Assembly: GCF_030518215.1 (NCBI RefSeq)
Contig: NZ_JAULRT010000035.1
Coordinates: forward strand, 186,001 to 250,000
Reading direction: 5' to 3'
Length of the DNA stretch: 64,000 bases
From: Gilvimarinus algae
GTDB lineage: Bacteria > Pseudomonadota > Gammaproteobacteria > Pseudomonadales > Cellvibrionaceae
Shown here: in pieces, positions 34,962 to 42,140 of the stretch
Numbering within the stretch: the stretch's first letter is position 1
Layout of the letters: each line of letters begins with the position of its first letter
Notes under the pieces: generated by a model
Databases searched by the model: none
The model's input: the letters and a program-made list of their open reading frames with translations, nothing else
Told to the model about the DNA's origin: nothing
Made by a program: the position numbers and the translations under genes

Positions 34962-34985
34962 CAGGCGCCCGGCACCGGGTGCCTG
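34962..34985 (+). terminator. Strong hairpin after uvrD
   Basis: An 11-bp stem (CAGGCGCCCGG pairing with CCGGGTGCCTG, one G-T pair) nine bases after the uvrD stop. No T-run follows; probably an mRNA 3' end or Rho-assisted stop. Confidence 0.5.
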
Positions 34986-35050
34986 CCACACGCTATAGCA
35001 ATGCCCCGTGCTATCATTTTGCCTCTAACCCAAAACAATAAAACCACACC

Positions 35051-36190
35051 ATGACAAACGCTCGCTCAGTTAATCTCACGCCCCTGATCATCCTGGCCCT
35101 GGTGGCGCTCAGCGTCGCTCTTTTTGCCGCACTGGTAATGAGCAACGCCAAGCAGTTCGGCAGCGCGCAAAGCGAAGGCGCCGCCGCCGAGCAACAGCAC
35201 TACCGTTGGCGCATGGTCACCACCTGGCCGAAAAATTTTCCGGGCCTGGGCACCACCGCCGAAGAATTTGCCAAAATGGTTGAGCAAATGAGCGGCGGGC
35301 GGCTCATCATTCACGTACACGGCGCCGGCGAAATTGTCCCCGCCATGGGCGTGTTTGATGCCGTCTCTTCCGGCAGCGTGGAAATGGGTCACGGCGGAGC
35401 CTACTACTGGCGCGGCAAGTCCCCGGCCACCCAGTTTTTTACCACCGTGCCCTTTGGCATGAATGCCCAGGAAATGAACGGCTGGCTGCACCACGGCGGC
35501 GGCCTGGAACTGTGGCGCGAGGTCTACGAGCCGTTTAACATCATCCCCTTTGCCGCCGGCAACACCGGCATTCAGATGGCCGGCTGGTTTAACAAGGAGA
35601 TCAATACCCTCGCCGATCTCAAGGGCCTGAAAATGCGCATCCCGGGCCTTGCCGGTGAAGTGTTTAACCGCGCCGGCGGCACCAGCGTCAATATCCCCGG
35701 CGGCGAGCTCTACACCGCACTGCAAACCGGCGTGATCGACGCCGCCGAATGGGTCGGCCCGGCCAACGACCTCGCCTTTGGGTTTCAGGACGTGGCGCGC
35801 TATTACTACTACCCCGGCTGGCACGAGCCCGGCTCCACCCTGGAACTGCTGGTTAACAAACCGGCCTTTGAAAAGCTGCCCGCCGACTTACAGGCCATAG
35901 TCACCTACGCCGCTCGCGCTGCCAACCAGGATATGCTGGATCAATACACCGCCACTAATAACGCCGCCCTCAAGACCCTGGTGGAGCAACACGGTGTACA
36001 ACTGCGGCGCCTGCCCGATGAAGTACTGAACGAGTTGCGCACAATGACAGAACAGGTCTTTATCGAGCAGGCCGAACAAAACGCCATGTTCGCCCGGGTG
36101 TGGGAATCCTACAAAGCCTTTAAAGCAAAAGCCGGGCAGTGGCATAAAGTCTCGGAAGAGGCTTACTATCAGGTGCGCGAGGGCGACTAG
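35051..36190 (+). CDS. TRAP transporter substrate-binding protein (DctP/TakP type)
   Basis: A 379-residue periplasmic binding protein. An N-terminal hydrophobic segment (about 10-31) without an obvious cleavage site suggests a membrane anchor. The mature part begins RWRMVTTWPKNFPGLGTTAEEF, typical of TakP-like proteins that bind 2-oxo acids. LKGLKMRIPGLAGEVFNRAGG holds the conserved Arg of the carboxylate pocket, and GVIDAAEWVGPANDLAFG is also typical. Partner permease genes (DctQ, DctM) lie 4-6 kb downstream on the other strand, an unusual split. Confidence 0.9.
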   Translation: MTNARSVNLTPLIILALVALSVALFAALVMSNAKQFGSAQSEGAAAEQQHYRWRMVTTWPKNFPGLGTTAEEFAKMVEQMSGGRLIIHVHGAGEIVPAMGVFDAVSSGSVEMGHGGAYYWRGKSPATQFFTTVPFGMNAQEMNGWLHHGGGLELWREVYEPFNIIPFAAGNTGIQMAGWFNKEINTLADLKGLKMRIPGLAGEVFNRAGGTSVNIPGGELYTALQTGVIDAAEWVGPANDLAFGFQDVARYYYYPGWHEPGSTLELLVNKPAFEKLPADLQAIVTYAARAANQDMLDQYTATNNAALKTLVEQHGVQLRRLPDEVLNELRTMTEQVFIEQAEQNAMFARVWESYKAFKAKAGQWHKVSEEAYYQVREGD

Positions 36191-36225
36191 CAGGCAACAA
36201 AACCGCCTGCCTTCGCAAAACATCT

Positions 36226-36606
36226 ATGGTTTTAGTCCCGACAGACAAGAGAAGATACTTCACATTCTGTTACCTTCTTACGACCCTGATGATGTTTGGG
36301 CTTTGGGCGCTCGGGATTGTATCCTTTCAAGAGCGCCCATTTTGGGCACTCGCCTACTTCGGCCTAATGTTTTGGCCGGCATCACTTTACTTTCTTTGGA
36401 TAGCCATTCGGAGCTATCCCTTCAATACCTTCCCCAATCCGCACACCAAGGTTTTTGTCCAGCATAAAATTAAGCAAGGGAAAAGCGCTAAAATTGAGGC
36501 GGCATTATGGTTCACCGCAGGGCTGCCCTTCTCTTGTGTGCCCGCCATTCTTTTTTGGGCGTATTATTTTCCAACAATCCATCTCAACGCCATTATTGGT
36601 GGATAA
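36226..36606 (+). CDS. Hypothetical membrane protein
   Basis: A 126-residue protein with about three membrane segments (YFTFCYLLTTLMMFGLWALG, WALAYFGLMFWPASLYFLWIA, AALWFTAGLPFSCVPAILFWAYYF). No recognised family. Base composition is visibly less GC-rich than the flanking dctP and sodC genes, and the codon choice (TTT, ATT, AAA, CTT) differs. It is first in a three-gene lower-GC islet. Confidence 0.55.
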   Translation: MVLVPTDKRRYFTFCYLLTTLMMFGLWALGIVSFQERPFWALAYFGLMFWPASLYFLWIAIRSYPFNTFPNPHTKVFVQHKIKQGKSAKIEAALWFTAGLPFSCVPAILFWAYYFPTIHLNAIIGG

Positions 36607-36633
36607 GTTGAAATTGAGAAATCGATAGGTGTC

Positions 36634-37059
36634 ATGATTTACATCCAAGAATCTGGGCTAAAAAGGCAGCTTCAACTCATCGAACTTTTTGCCGCCCAAG
36701 AACCATACCAATTGGTTTTGTGGTACTACCCGGAAACAACTTGCCAAACCATTCCCATTTTTAACACTGGGATTAGCAGGAGCGCCCTTAAGCCCGTCAC
36801 CGAGTACTCAGACGGTTTTATCCCGTATCACTCCAACCCGATAAAAGCGAAACCCTCTCTTATTTCTTACTTGCATCGATTCTCTTCCGAATTAATAAGC
36901 TCTGTGGACTCTGTCTGTCTCTATCCGATGGACAGCAATGACTGGGTGGCGTGCGCCATAGGGCATGAAGGCATATGCCTAGTGAAAGATTCAAAAAAAC
37001 TGCGCCTACTGAAGGAGAAAGGCTTCAATGCTTCAGCGAGCGCACCAGAAGGATGGTAA
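36634..37059 (+). CDS. Hypothetical protein
   Basis: A 141-residue protein without signal or membrane segment. Segments such as QLIELFAAQEPYQLVLWYYP and DSNDWVACAIGHEGICLVKD suggest a compact alpha/beta fold, but I do not recognise the family. It belongs to the lower-GC islet. Its overall style (small, globular, orphan) would fit an immunity protein or other accessory product, but nothing proves this. Confidence 0.5.
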   Translation: MIYIQESGLKRQLQLIELFAAQEPYQLVLWYYPETTCQTIPIFNTGISRSALKPVTEYSDGFIPYHSNPIKAKPSLISYLHRFSSELISSVDSVCLYPMDSNDWVACAIGHEGICLVKDSKKLRLLKEKGFNASASAPEGW

Positions 37060-37064
37060 CTTCC

Positions 37065-37433
37065 ATGAAATATTTACTGTTGGCGATAGCGCTAAGCTTA
37101 CTTCCACTACACAGCATGGCGACAACAATGCCCGAGATGGATAATGTCACTATTGCCAAAACCGCATCTCACATCTTTATTGGGCGGGTCGTCGAAAATC
37201 ACGATGAACTAATAAAGCCCTGGCAGTGTAATGAGCGTTACTATGAATCCAAAATAGAGGTTATTGAGAATCTCCGAGGGCTCAGCGTCGGGTCCATTAG
37301 CCTACCCGTCTGCCAAGGTACTAAGGTTTCAAACCTACCACTTGAAAAGAACAAAACCTACCTTTTCTTTTTAAAGAGAAATGGCGAACAATTTATTAGG
37401 GTTTCTCCTAGAGGCGGCATCATCGAGTTTTAA
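37065..37433 (+). CDS. Hypothetical exported protein
   Basis: A 122-residue protein with a signal peptide (MKYLLLAIALSLLPLHSMA, residues 1-19) and a small beta-rich domain: TIAKTASHIFIGRVVENHDE, YYESKIEVIENLRGLSVGSISLPVC, KTYLFFLKRNGEQFIRV. Two cysteines (CNERYY and VCQG) might form a disulphide. The pattern resembles small secreted NTR/TIMP-like or OB-fold proteins, only as a guess. It is the last gene of the lower-GC islet. ATG 37065 is used because it starts the signal peptide. Confidence 0.55.
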   Translation: MKYLLLAIALSLLPLHSMATTMPEMDNVTIAKTASHIFIGRVVENHDELIKPWQCNERYYESKIEVIENLRGLSVGSISLPVCQGTKVSNLPLEKNKTYLFFLKRNGEQFIRVSPRGGIIEF

Positions 37434-37500
37434 GAGGAATAAAATTTAAAATCTATGCCATCCTTGGAACAAACAGTTGTTGGCCCAACCTTTGCGTCAC

Positions 37501-37527
37501 CTCCCGATACATTTACTCTATCGGGAG
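37501..37527 (+). promoter_or_regulatory. Hairpin sequestering the sodC ribosome-binding site
   Basis: Perfect 9-bp inverted repeat CTCCCGATA / TATCGGGAG around a 9-base loop. The 3' arm contains the GGGAG Shine-Dalgarno sequence, seven bases before the sodC ATG at 37535, so a folded leader would block ribosome entry. Confidence 0.55.
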
Positions 37528-37534
37528 ACTTGCG

Positions 37535-38047
37535 ATGAAACACACTCTACGAACACTCCTTTTTGCCAGCCTGGCGGCGCCGGCTTTCGCCTACAGCGCC
37601 GCACTCAATGTTGACATTTACGCCGTAGACAGCGATGGCGTTGGCGACAAGCTGGGTCAGATCCGCGTGCACGAGACCGAGCACGGCACGGTGTTCACCC
37701 CGGACTTGTCTGGCCTTGAGCCGGGCGCGCACGGCTTTCATGTGCATGAGCACCCAAGCTGTGAGCCCAAGGATGGCAAAGCCGCCGGCGCCGCCGGCAG
37801 CCACTACGACCCCAAAGGCCACGGCAACCACGCGCCACCTTGGAGCGAGGGCCACCTGGGTGATCTGCCCGCGCTTTACGTCAGCGAGGACGGCAAGGCC
37901 ACTCAGCCGGTGCTGGCCCCCAAAATCAAACCGGAGGACCTAAAAGGTCGCGCGCTGATGTTACATGAAGGCGGGGACAATTATTCCGACCTGCCCAAGC
38001 CGCTCGGCGGTGGCGGCAGTCGCGTTGCCTGCGGTGAAATAAAGTAG
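37535..38047 (+). CDS. sodC: Periplasmic Cu,Zn superoxide dismutase
   Basis: A 170-residue exported enzyme that dismutates superoxide. Signal peptide residues 1-22. Metal-site residues are visible in GFHVHEHPSCEP (two Cu His), GSHYDPKGHGNH (bridging and Zn His), a Zn Asp in the following GDLPALYV segment, and LMLHEGGDNYSD (Cu His). The structural disulphide pairs Cys in HPSCEP with Cys in RVACGE. Length is standard for bacterial SodC. It is followed by a strong terminator and preceded by a leader hairpin. Confidence 0.95.
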   Translation: MKHTLRTLLFASLAAPAFAYSAALNVDIYAVDSDGVGDKLGQIRVHETEHGTVFTPDLSGLEPGAHGFHVHEHPSCEPKDGKAAGAAGSHYDPKGHGNHAPPWSEGHLGDLPALYVSEDGKATQPVLAPKIKPEDLKGRALMLHEGGDNYSDLPKPLGGGGSRVACGEIK

Positions 38048-38145
38048 CTTTTTGAAACGTTATTTTGAAAATTCTGCAAAGCGATAGTGCCATCAGCAAG
38101 CTAACTCTAAACCTCTAGCGCCTAAAGCAGGAACCACAGAACGAA

Positions 38146-38175
38146 CGAGGCCGGCAAAAAGCCGGCCTCGTTTTT
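38146..38175 (+). terminator. Rho-independent terminator after sodC
   Basis: Perfect 10-bp stem CGAGGCCGGC / GCCGGCCTCG with an AAAAA loop, followed by five T. Confidence 0.92.
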
Positions 38176-38236
38176 ACTTCAAATGCTCAGATTGTTTTGA
38201 ACCAGAGCGCCAGATGTCTGGAGCATCAAAAGCGCA

Positions 38237-38839
38237 CTACTGCTTGATACCCTCTACGTGCAGCTCCAATTCAACCACTTGCGAAGCCGGGCCAAGATCG
38301 TAGTCGATACCAAAGTCTTTCAGGCGGATTTCAGTGTCGCCCTCAAAGCCGGCGCGGTAGCCGCCCCAAGGGTCTTTACCTTCGCCGACTTTTTCCACCT
38401 CAATGGTGATTTCTTTGGTCACACCGTGCAGGGTGAGGTCGCCGACAACATCGAACTCTTCACCGCCATCTTCCACGTTGGTGATGCGCTTGCTCACAAA
38501 CTTGGCTTGCGGAAATTTATCCACGGACAAAAAATCGCTGCCGCGCAAGTGCTTGTCGCGTTCGGCGTGGTTACTGTCGATGCTGGTGGTGTCGATGGTC
38601 ACGTGGATCTTGCTCTCTTCCACCTTGGCTGGGTCGTAGCTGAAATCGCCACTGAAGTCGTTAAAGCGGCCGGTCAGCCAACTGTAACCCAGATGCTTGA
38701 TTTTAAAGTTGATGGACGCGTGAGCACCCTTGGCGTCGATAACGTAATCCGCCGCCAGGGCTTGGACGGAGGTCAGGCTGGCGCCCGTCAGTACAGCGGT
38801 TGCTACAGCGGTCTTGAGTGAGCGGTGCAGAGCTTTCAT
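38237..38839 (-). CDS. YceI-family periplasmic lipocalin-like protein
   Basis: A 200-residue protein with signal peptide (ends ALA-ADY, about residue 30) and YceI domain: AHASINFKIKHLGYSWLTGRFNDFSGDFSYD, DSNHAERDKHLRGSDFLSVDKFPQAKF, LTLHGVTKEITIEV. YceI proteins bind long-chain isoprenoid/ubiquinone-like lipids. The cytochrome b561 gene lies one base upstream, and this pairing is common and suggests quinone-linked redox function. Gene order: cytochrome first, YceI second. Confidence 0.93.
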   Translation of the reverse strand: MKALHRSLKTAVATAVLTGASLTSVQALAADYVIDAKGAHASINFKIKHLGYSWLTGRFNDFSGDFSYDPAKVEESKIHVTIDTTSIDSNHAERDKHLRGSDFLSVDKFPQAKFVSKRITNVEDGGEEFDVVGDLTLHGVTKEITIEVEKVGEGKDPWGGYRAGFEGDTEIRLKDFGIDYDLGPASQVVELELHVEGIKQ

Positions 38840-38840
38840 A

Positions 38841-39416
38841 TCAATCTCCTTGATGAGAATCGGTAGAAGTTTTAACAGGCTTTAACATACGCACGAGTGT
38901 TTTATCCCGGATCACAAAGTGATGAACCAACGCGGCCAGCCCGTGCAAGGCCGCCACCACGATAATCGCCCAGGCGAAAATCAGATGAATCTCCCCGGCA
39001 AGATCCACATTGTCAGCGCCGAGCTCCACCAGTACCGGAAAGGTGACCCAGCCAAAGATGTCAGGCCCTTTGCCCTCGGCCGTGGTAATAAGGTATCCGG
39101 TGGCGAGCACCGTAAAAATCAGGGCGTAGAGCACCACCTTGGCACTGGTCGCGGCAAAGCGAATCAATAACGAGTGATTTGGCAGCGGGTCGGGGCTGCG
39201 GCTGAACAGCCGCCAGAGCAGTCGGGCCAGGGTCAGTATCGCCAAGAGTAAGCCGATGCTGACGTGCAATGACGGGCCTTTGTGATACCAGGGCTCGTAA
39301 TAGCTGAGGCTGGTCATGTACAGCCCGAGGCCAAATAGAAAGACGATGGCCAGGACGCTCACCCAGTGAACGATAATGGTTATTAACCCGTAGCCCCGCG
39401 CATTGTCTTTTAACAT
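38841..39416 (-). CDS. Cytochrome b561 family protein
   Basis: A 191-residue inner-membrane diheme cytochrome b561 with four helices. Heme-ligand His residues are seen in IIVHWVSVLAIVFLFG, KGPSLHVSIGLLLAIL, EIHLIFAWAIIVVAALHGLAALVHH. The family passes electrons between quinones and acceptors such as superoxide. Co-transcription with YceI, and sodC just beyond, makes a superoxide or quinone-redox theme plausible for this region. Confidence 0.93.
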   Translation of the reverse strand: MLKDNARGYGLITIIVHWVSVLAIVFLFGLGLYMTSLSYYEPWYHKGPSLHVSIGLLLAILTLARLLWRLFSRSPDPLPNHSLLIRFAATSAKVVLYALIFTVLATGYLITTAEGKGPDIFGWVTFPVLVELGADNVDLAGEIHLIFAWAIIVVAALHGLAALVHHFVIRDKTLVRMLKPVKTSTDSHQGD

Positions 39417-39589
39417 AGATGCCGTTCCTTGCCTTGGCAGTATGGCTACGCTATCAGAGCTCGCCGCCGGCTGACGTTAAGAAGTGTGAGAAAAAAGCCA
39501 AGCTCAAAAGAACCTGGACGCTTTTCGTCAGTTTTGCCAACCAGGGCCAGGTTTCGCTGGCCCGCTTAACAAATATTAGCGACCACCGA

Positions 39590-39988
39590 CTAGCGGTTGA
39601 CTGGCCGGGTGCGACCATTGTCGTCAATCGCCACGTACACGAACTCGCCTTCGGTGACCTTGGCGGTTTCGCCGTTGCGATGATCCTTGATCCACACCTC
39701 GATCATTATACGGATGGATGAGCGCCCGACCTCCACCTCTTCGGCGTAGACACTCACGGTAGCACCCACGGGCACCGGCCGCAAAAACACCATGCTGCCC
39801 ACCGCCACGGTGGTGACCCGGCCGCGGGCAACGTCCTGCGCGAGAATCGCACCGCCAATATCCATTTGCGACATCAGCCAGCCACCGAAAATATCCCCGT
39901 AGGGATTGGTATCGGAGGGCATGGAAAGGGTTTGCAGGGTGAGTACACCATTGGGGGTGGGATCATCGTCCAGACCGTGCATGGCCAT
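39590..39988 (-). CDS. Acyl-CoA thioesterase, YciA/hotdog family
   Basis: A 132-residue single hotdog-fold protein: LTLQTLSMPSDTNPYGDIFGGWLMSQMDIGGAILA carries the catalytic-site Asn/Asp region and central helix, and TVAVGSMVFLRPVPVGATVSVYAEE the following strands. YciA-type enzymes hydrolyse a broad range of acyl-CoAs. ATG 39988 has an AAGG site and is preferred to a TTG fifteen codons upstream. Transcribed alone. Confidence 0.9.
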   Translation of the reverse strand: MAMHGLDDDPTPNGVLTLQTLSMPSDTNPYGDIFGGWLMSQMDIGGAILAQDVARGRVTTVAVGSMVFLRPVPVGATVSVYAEEVEVGRSSIRIMIEVWIKDHRNGETAKVTEGEFVYVAIDDNGRTRPVNR

Positions 39989-40099
39989 GTTGTATACCTT
40001 AGCTTGTGGACGCCGCAGAGGCGAGGTGGTCAATACAGGAAATGTTAAATCACTTTAACGACAGGTGCATTAAAGAGCAGTTCCGCAACCCGGGCCCAA

Positions 40100-41458
40100 T
40101 TAGAGCCAAGTGACCAAGGACGGCCAGATCGCCAGAACCAGTAGCAATAGTAATTGTAAGGCAATAAAGGGCGCAACGCCGCGATAGATCGCGCTGGTGG
40201 GCACCGACTCGGGCGCCACACCGCGCAGGTAGAACAGTGCAAAGCCGAACGGCGGGGTCAGAAAGGAGGTCTGCAGGTTAATGGCAATCATAATGCCCAG
40301 CCACACCGGGTCCACCCCCATGGCCAGTAGCACCGGCCCGACAATGGGCACCACCACAAAGGTGATTTCGATAAAATCGAGAATAAAGCCCAGCAGGAAA
40401 ATCACCAGCATCACCACCAGGGTAGCGCCCACCACGCCACCGGGCATTTGCGAGAACAGTTGGTGCACCAACTCCTCGCCACCAAAGCCGCGAAACACCA
40501 ATGAGAACAGCGATGCGCCGATCAAAATGGTAAAAATCATGGCGCTGACGCGGGTGGTACTGCGCATCACGTCCACCAGCCGCGCGCGCGTCAGCTGGCG
40601 TTTGCAGGCCGCCAACATGAGTGCACCGGCCGCGCCCACACCCGCCGCCTCAGTGGGCGTGGCAATGCCCAGCAAAATAGAGCCGAGCACCAGGGTAATC
40701 AGGACCAGCACCGGCACCAGGGACAGGAGCAAACGGCTGCGCGAGACAGGCTCTTCATCATCGCTCAAGCAGGCGCGCGGCGCTCGCTCTGGCCGGGTGC
40801 CCGCAACAAACAGCACATAGAGCATGTAGAGCACCACCAGCATCAGCCCGGGGATCACCGCGCCGACAAACAGATCGCCCACGGACACCGTCTGCAGATT
40901 TAACACCCCGAGACGCAGTTGCGCCTGCTGGTAGGCGCTGGAGAGCACGTCGCCAAGCAACACCAGCGCGATGGAAGGCGGGATAATCTGGCCGAGAGTA
41001 CCGGTAGCGCAAATCGTGCCCGTGGCCAGCGCTGGCTGATAGCCGTGGCGCAGCATGGTGGGCAGCGACATCAGCCCCATGGTCACCACCGTGGCGCCGA
41101 CAATACCGGTGCTTGCCGCGAGCAGCGCACCCACCAGAATCACCGACAGGCCCAGCCCTCCGGGCAGCCGGCCGCAGGCGCGGGCCATGTTGTCCAGCAG
41201 CTCTTCGGCGAGGCGGGATTTTTCCAGCATCACCCCCATAAACACAAACAGGGGCACGGCCACCAGCGTGTAGTTGCTCATGATGCCGTACAACCGGCCC
41301 GGAAAGGTGAGCAGCAGGGCCGGGTCAAAGGTGCCAGCAACGATGCCGCCGCCGGCGAAGAGCAGGGCGACACCACCCAAGGTAAAGGCCACCGGGTAGC
41401 CCAGCATCAAAGCCAAGCACACCACCGCGAACATAATCAGGGGCAAATACTCAATCAC
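40100..41458 (-). CDS. TRAP transporter large permease (DctM)
   Basis: About 452 residues, strongly hydrophobic with about twelve membrane segments. DctM-type features: LPLIMFAVVCLALMLGYPVAFTLGGVALLF at the start, NYTLVAVPLFVFMGVMLEKS, GILEFIEI-like FILDFIEITFVVVPIVGPVLLAMGVDPVWLGIMIAINLQTSFLTPPFGFALFYLRG. It drives Na+-coupled uptake with the DctP protein. The GTG at 41458 overlaps the DctQ stop by 8 bp. TakP-like DctP at 35051 is the probable partner. Confidence 0.92.
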   Translation of the reverse strand: MIEYLPLIMFAVVCLALMLGYPVAFTLGGVALLFAGGGIVAGTFDPALLLTFPGRLYGIMSNYTLVAVPLFVFMGVMLEKSRLAEELLDNMARACGRLPGGLGLSVILVGALLAASTGIVGATVVTMGLMSLPTMLRHGYQPALATGTICATGTLGQIIPPSIALVLLGDVLSSAYQQAQLRLGVLNLQTVSVGDLFVGAVIPGLMLVVLYMLYVLFVAGTRPERAPRACLSDDEEPVSRSRLLLSLVPVLVLITLVLGSILLGIATPTEAAGVGAAGALMLAACKRQLTRARLVDVMRSTTRVSAMIFTILIGASLFSLVFRGFGGEELVHQLFSQMPGGVVGATLVVMLVIFLLGFILDFIEITFVVVPIVGPVLLAMGVDPVWLGIMIAINLQTSFLTPPFGFALFYLRGVAPESVPTSAIYRGVAPFIALQLLLLLVLAIWPSLVTWL

Positions 41459-41990
41459 GGACGGGCTCCCACACCAGCACACAGAGCGCACGCAGCAACT
41501 CGGCCAGTGCCGCCAGGGTCAGGCTCGCGGCAAACACGAGAATCAGTGATTTGAGCAGGTAGACGTAGGGCAGGCCGCCGGCGTCGGTTGAAATTTCACC
41601 CACCTGCCAGGAGCCGAGCACAAAAGACCAACTGATGGCCGCCACAAAACCGCACAGCGGCAGTAAAAACACCAAGGTACCCAGAGCATCCACCCAGGCG
41701 CGGGCGCGCGGCGAAAAGCGGCGGTAGAAAATATCCACACGTACCTGTTCACTGTGTTTTAGCGCAAAGCCGGCGCCGAGCAAAAACACCGCCGCGTGCA
41801 TGTAGATCACCGACTCCTGCAAGCCAATGGAGCCCAGCCCGAGAAATCGGCGCACCACCACCACCGCACAGGTGACCACGACCATCAGCAGGGTGAGCCA
41901 GGACACCGCCCGGCCGGTCCATTCGGTAACAGCGTCCAGCCAATAGAGCAGGCGCACAGAGCGCTGAGTGTCATTCGTGGAGGGATTCAT
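41451..41990 (-). CDS. TRAP transporter small permease (DctQ)
   Basis: A 179-residue protein with four membrane helices: WLTLLMVVVTCAVVVVRRFLGLGSIGLQESVIYMHAAVFLLGAGFALKHSEQVRVDIFY is diagnostic of DctQ. It is translationally coupled to the DctM gene. No DctP gene follows, consistent with use of the distant DctP at 35051. Confidence 0.92.
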   Translation of the reverse strand: MNPSTNDTQRSVRLLYWLDAVTEWTGRAVSWLTLLMVVVTCAVVVVRRFLGLGSIGLQESVIYMHAAVFLLGAGFALKHSEQVRVDIFYRRFSPRARAWVDALGTLVFLLPLCGFVAAISWSFVLGSWQVGEISTDAGGLPYVYLLKSLILVFAASLTLAALAELLRALCVLVWEPVRD

Positions 41991-42028
41991 AGACCCGGGG
42001 CACTGACCTTATTGTTATAGGCGTTCGA

Positions 42029-42054
42029 AGGCTGCCCAGTATACCGGGCAGCCT
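42029..42054. other. Inverted repeat upstream of the DctQ-DctM genes
   Basis: Perfect 9-bp stem AGGCTGCCC / GGGCAGCCT with an 8-base loop, 39 bp before the DctQ start. No T-run; possible terminator of the upstream gene on the minus strand or an operator. Confidence 0.5.
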
Positions 42055-42078
42055 CTCTCGCCTCCAGCGCGTTAGGTT

Positions 42079-42109
42079 ATGGCTGGAAACAAAAGGGGTT
42101 TCCAGCCAT
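42079..42109. terminator. Long perfect hairpin after the M48 peptidase gene
   Basis: Perfect 12-bp stem ATGGCTGGAAAC / GTTTCCAGCCAT with a 7-base loop, about 32 bp after the M48 stop on the minus strand. No T-run follows. Confidence 0.5.
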
Positions 42110-42140
42110 GGAGTCTAATGGCGTTAACGGGCCCGGGAGT

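Noticed and set aside
35066-35824. A 252-codon minus-strand frame opposite dctP
   Set aside because: Gly/His/Ala-rich translation without domain; the opposite strand encodes an intact binding protein.
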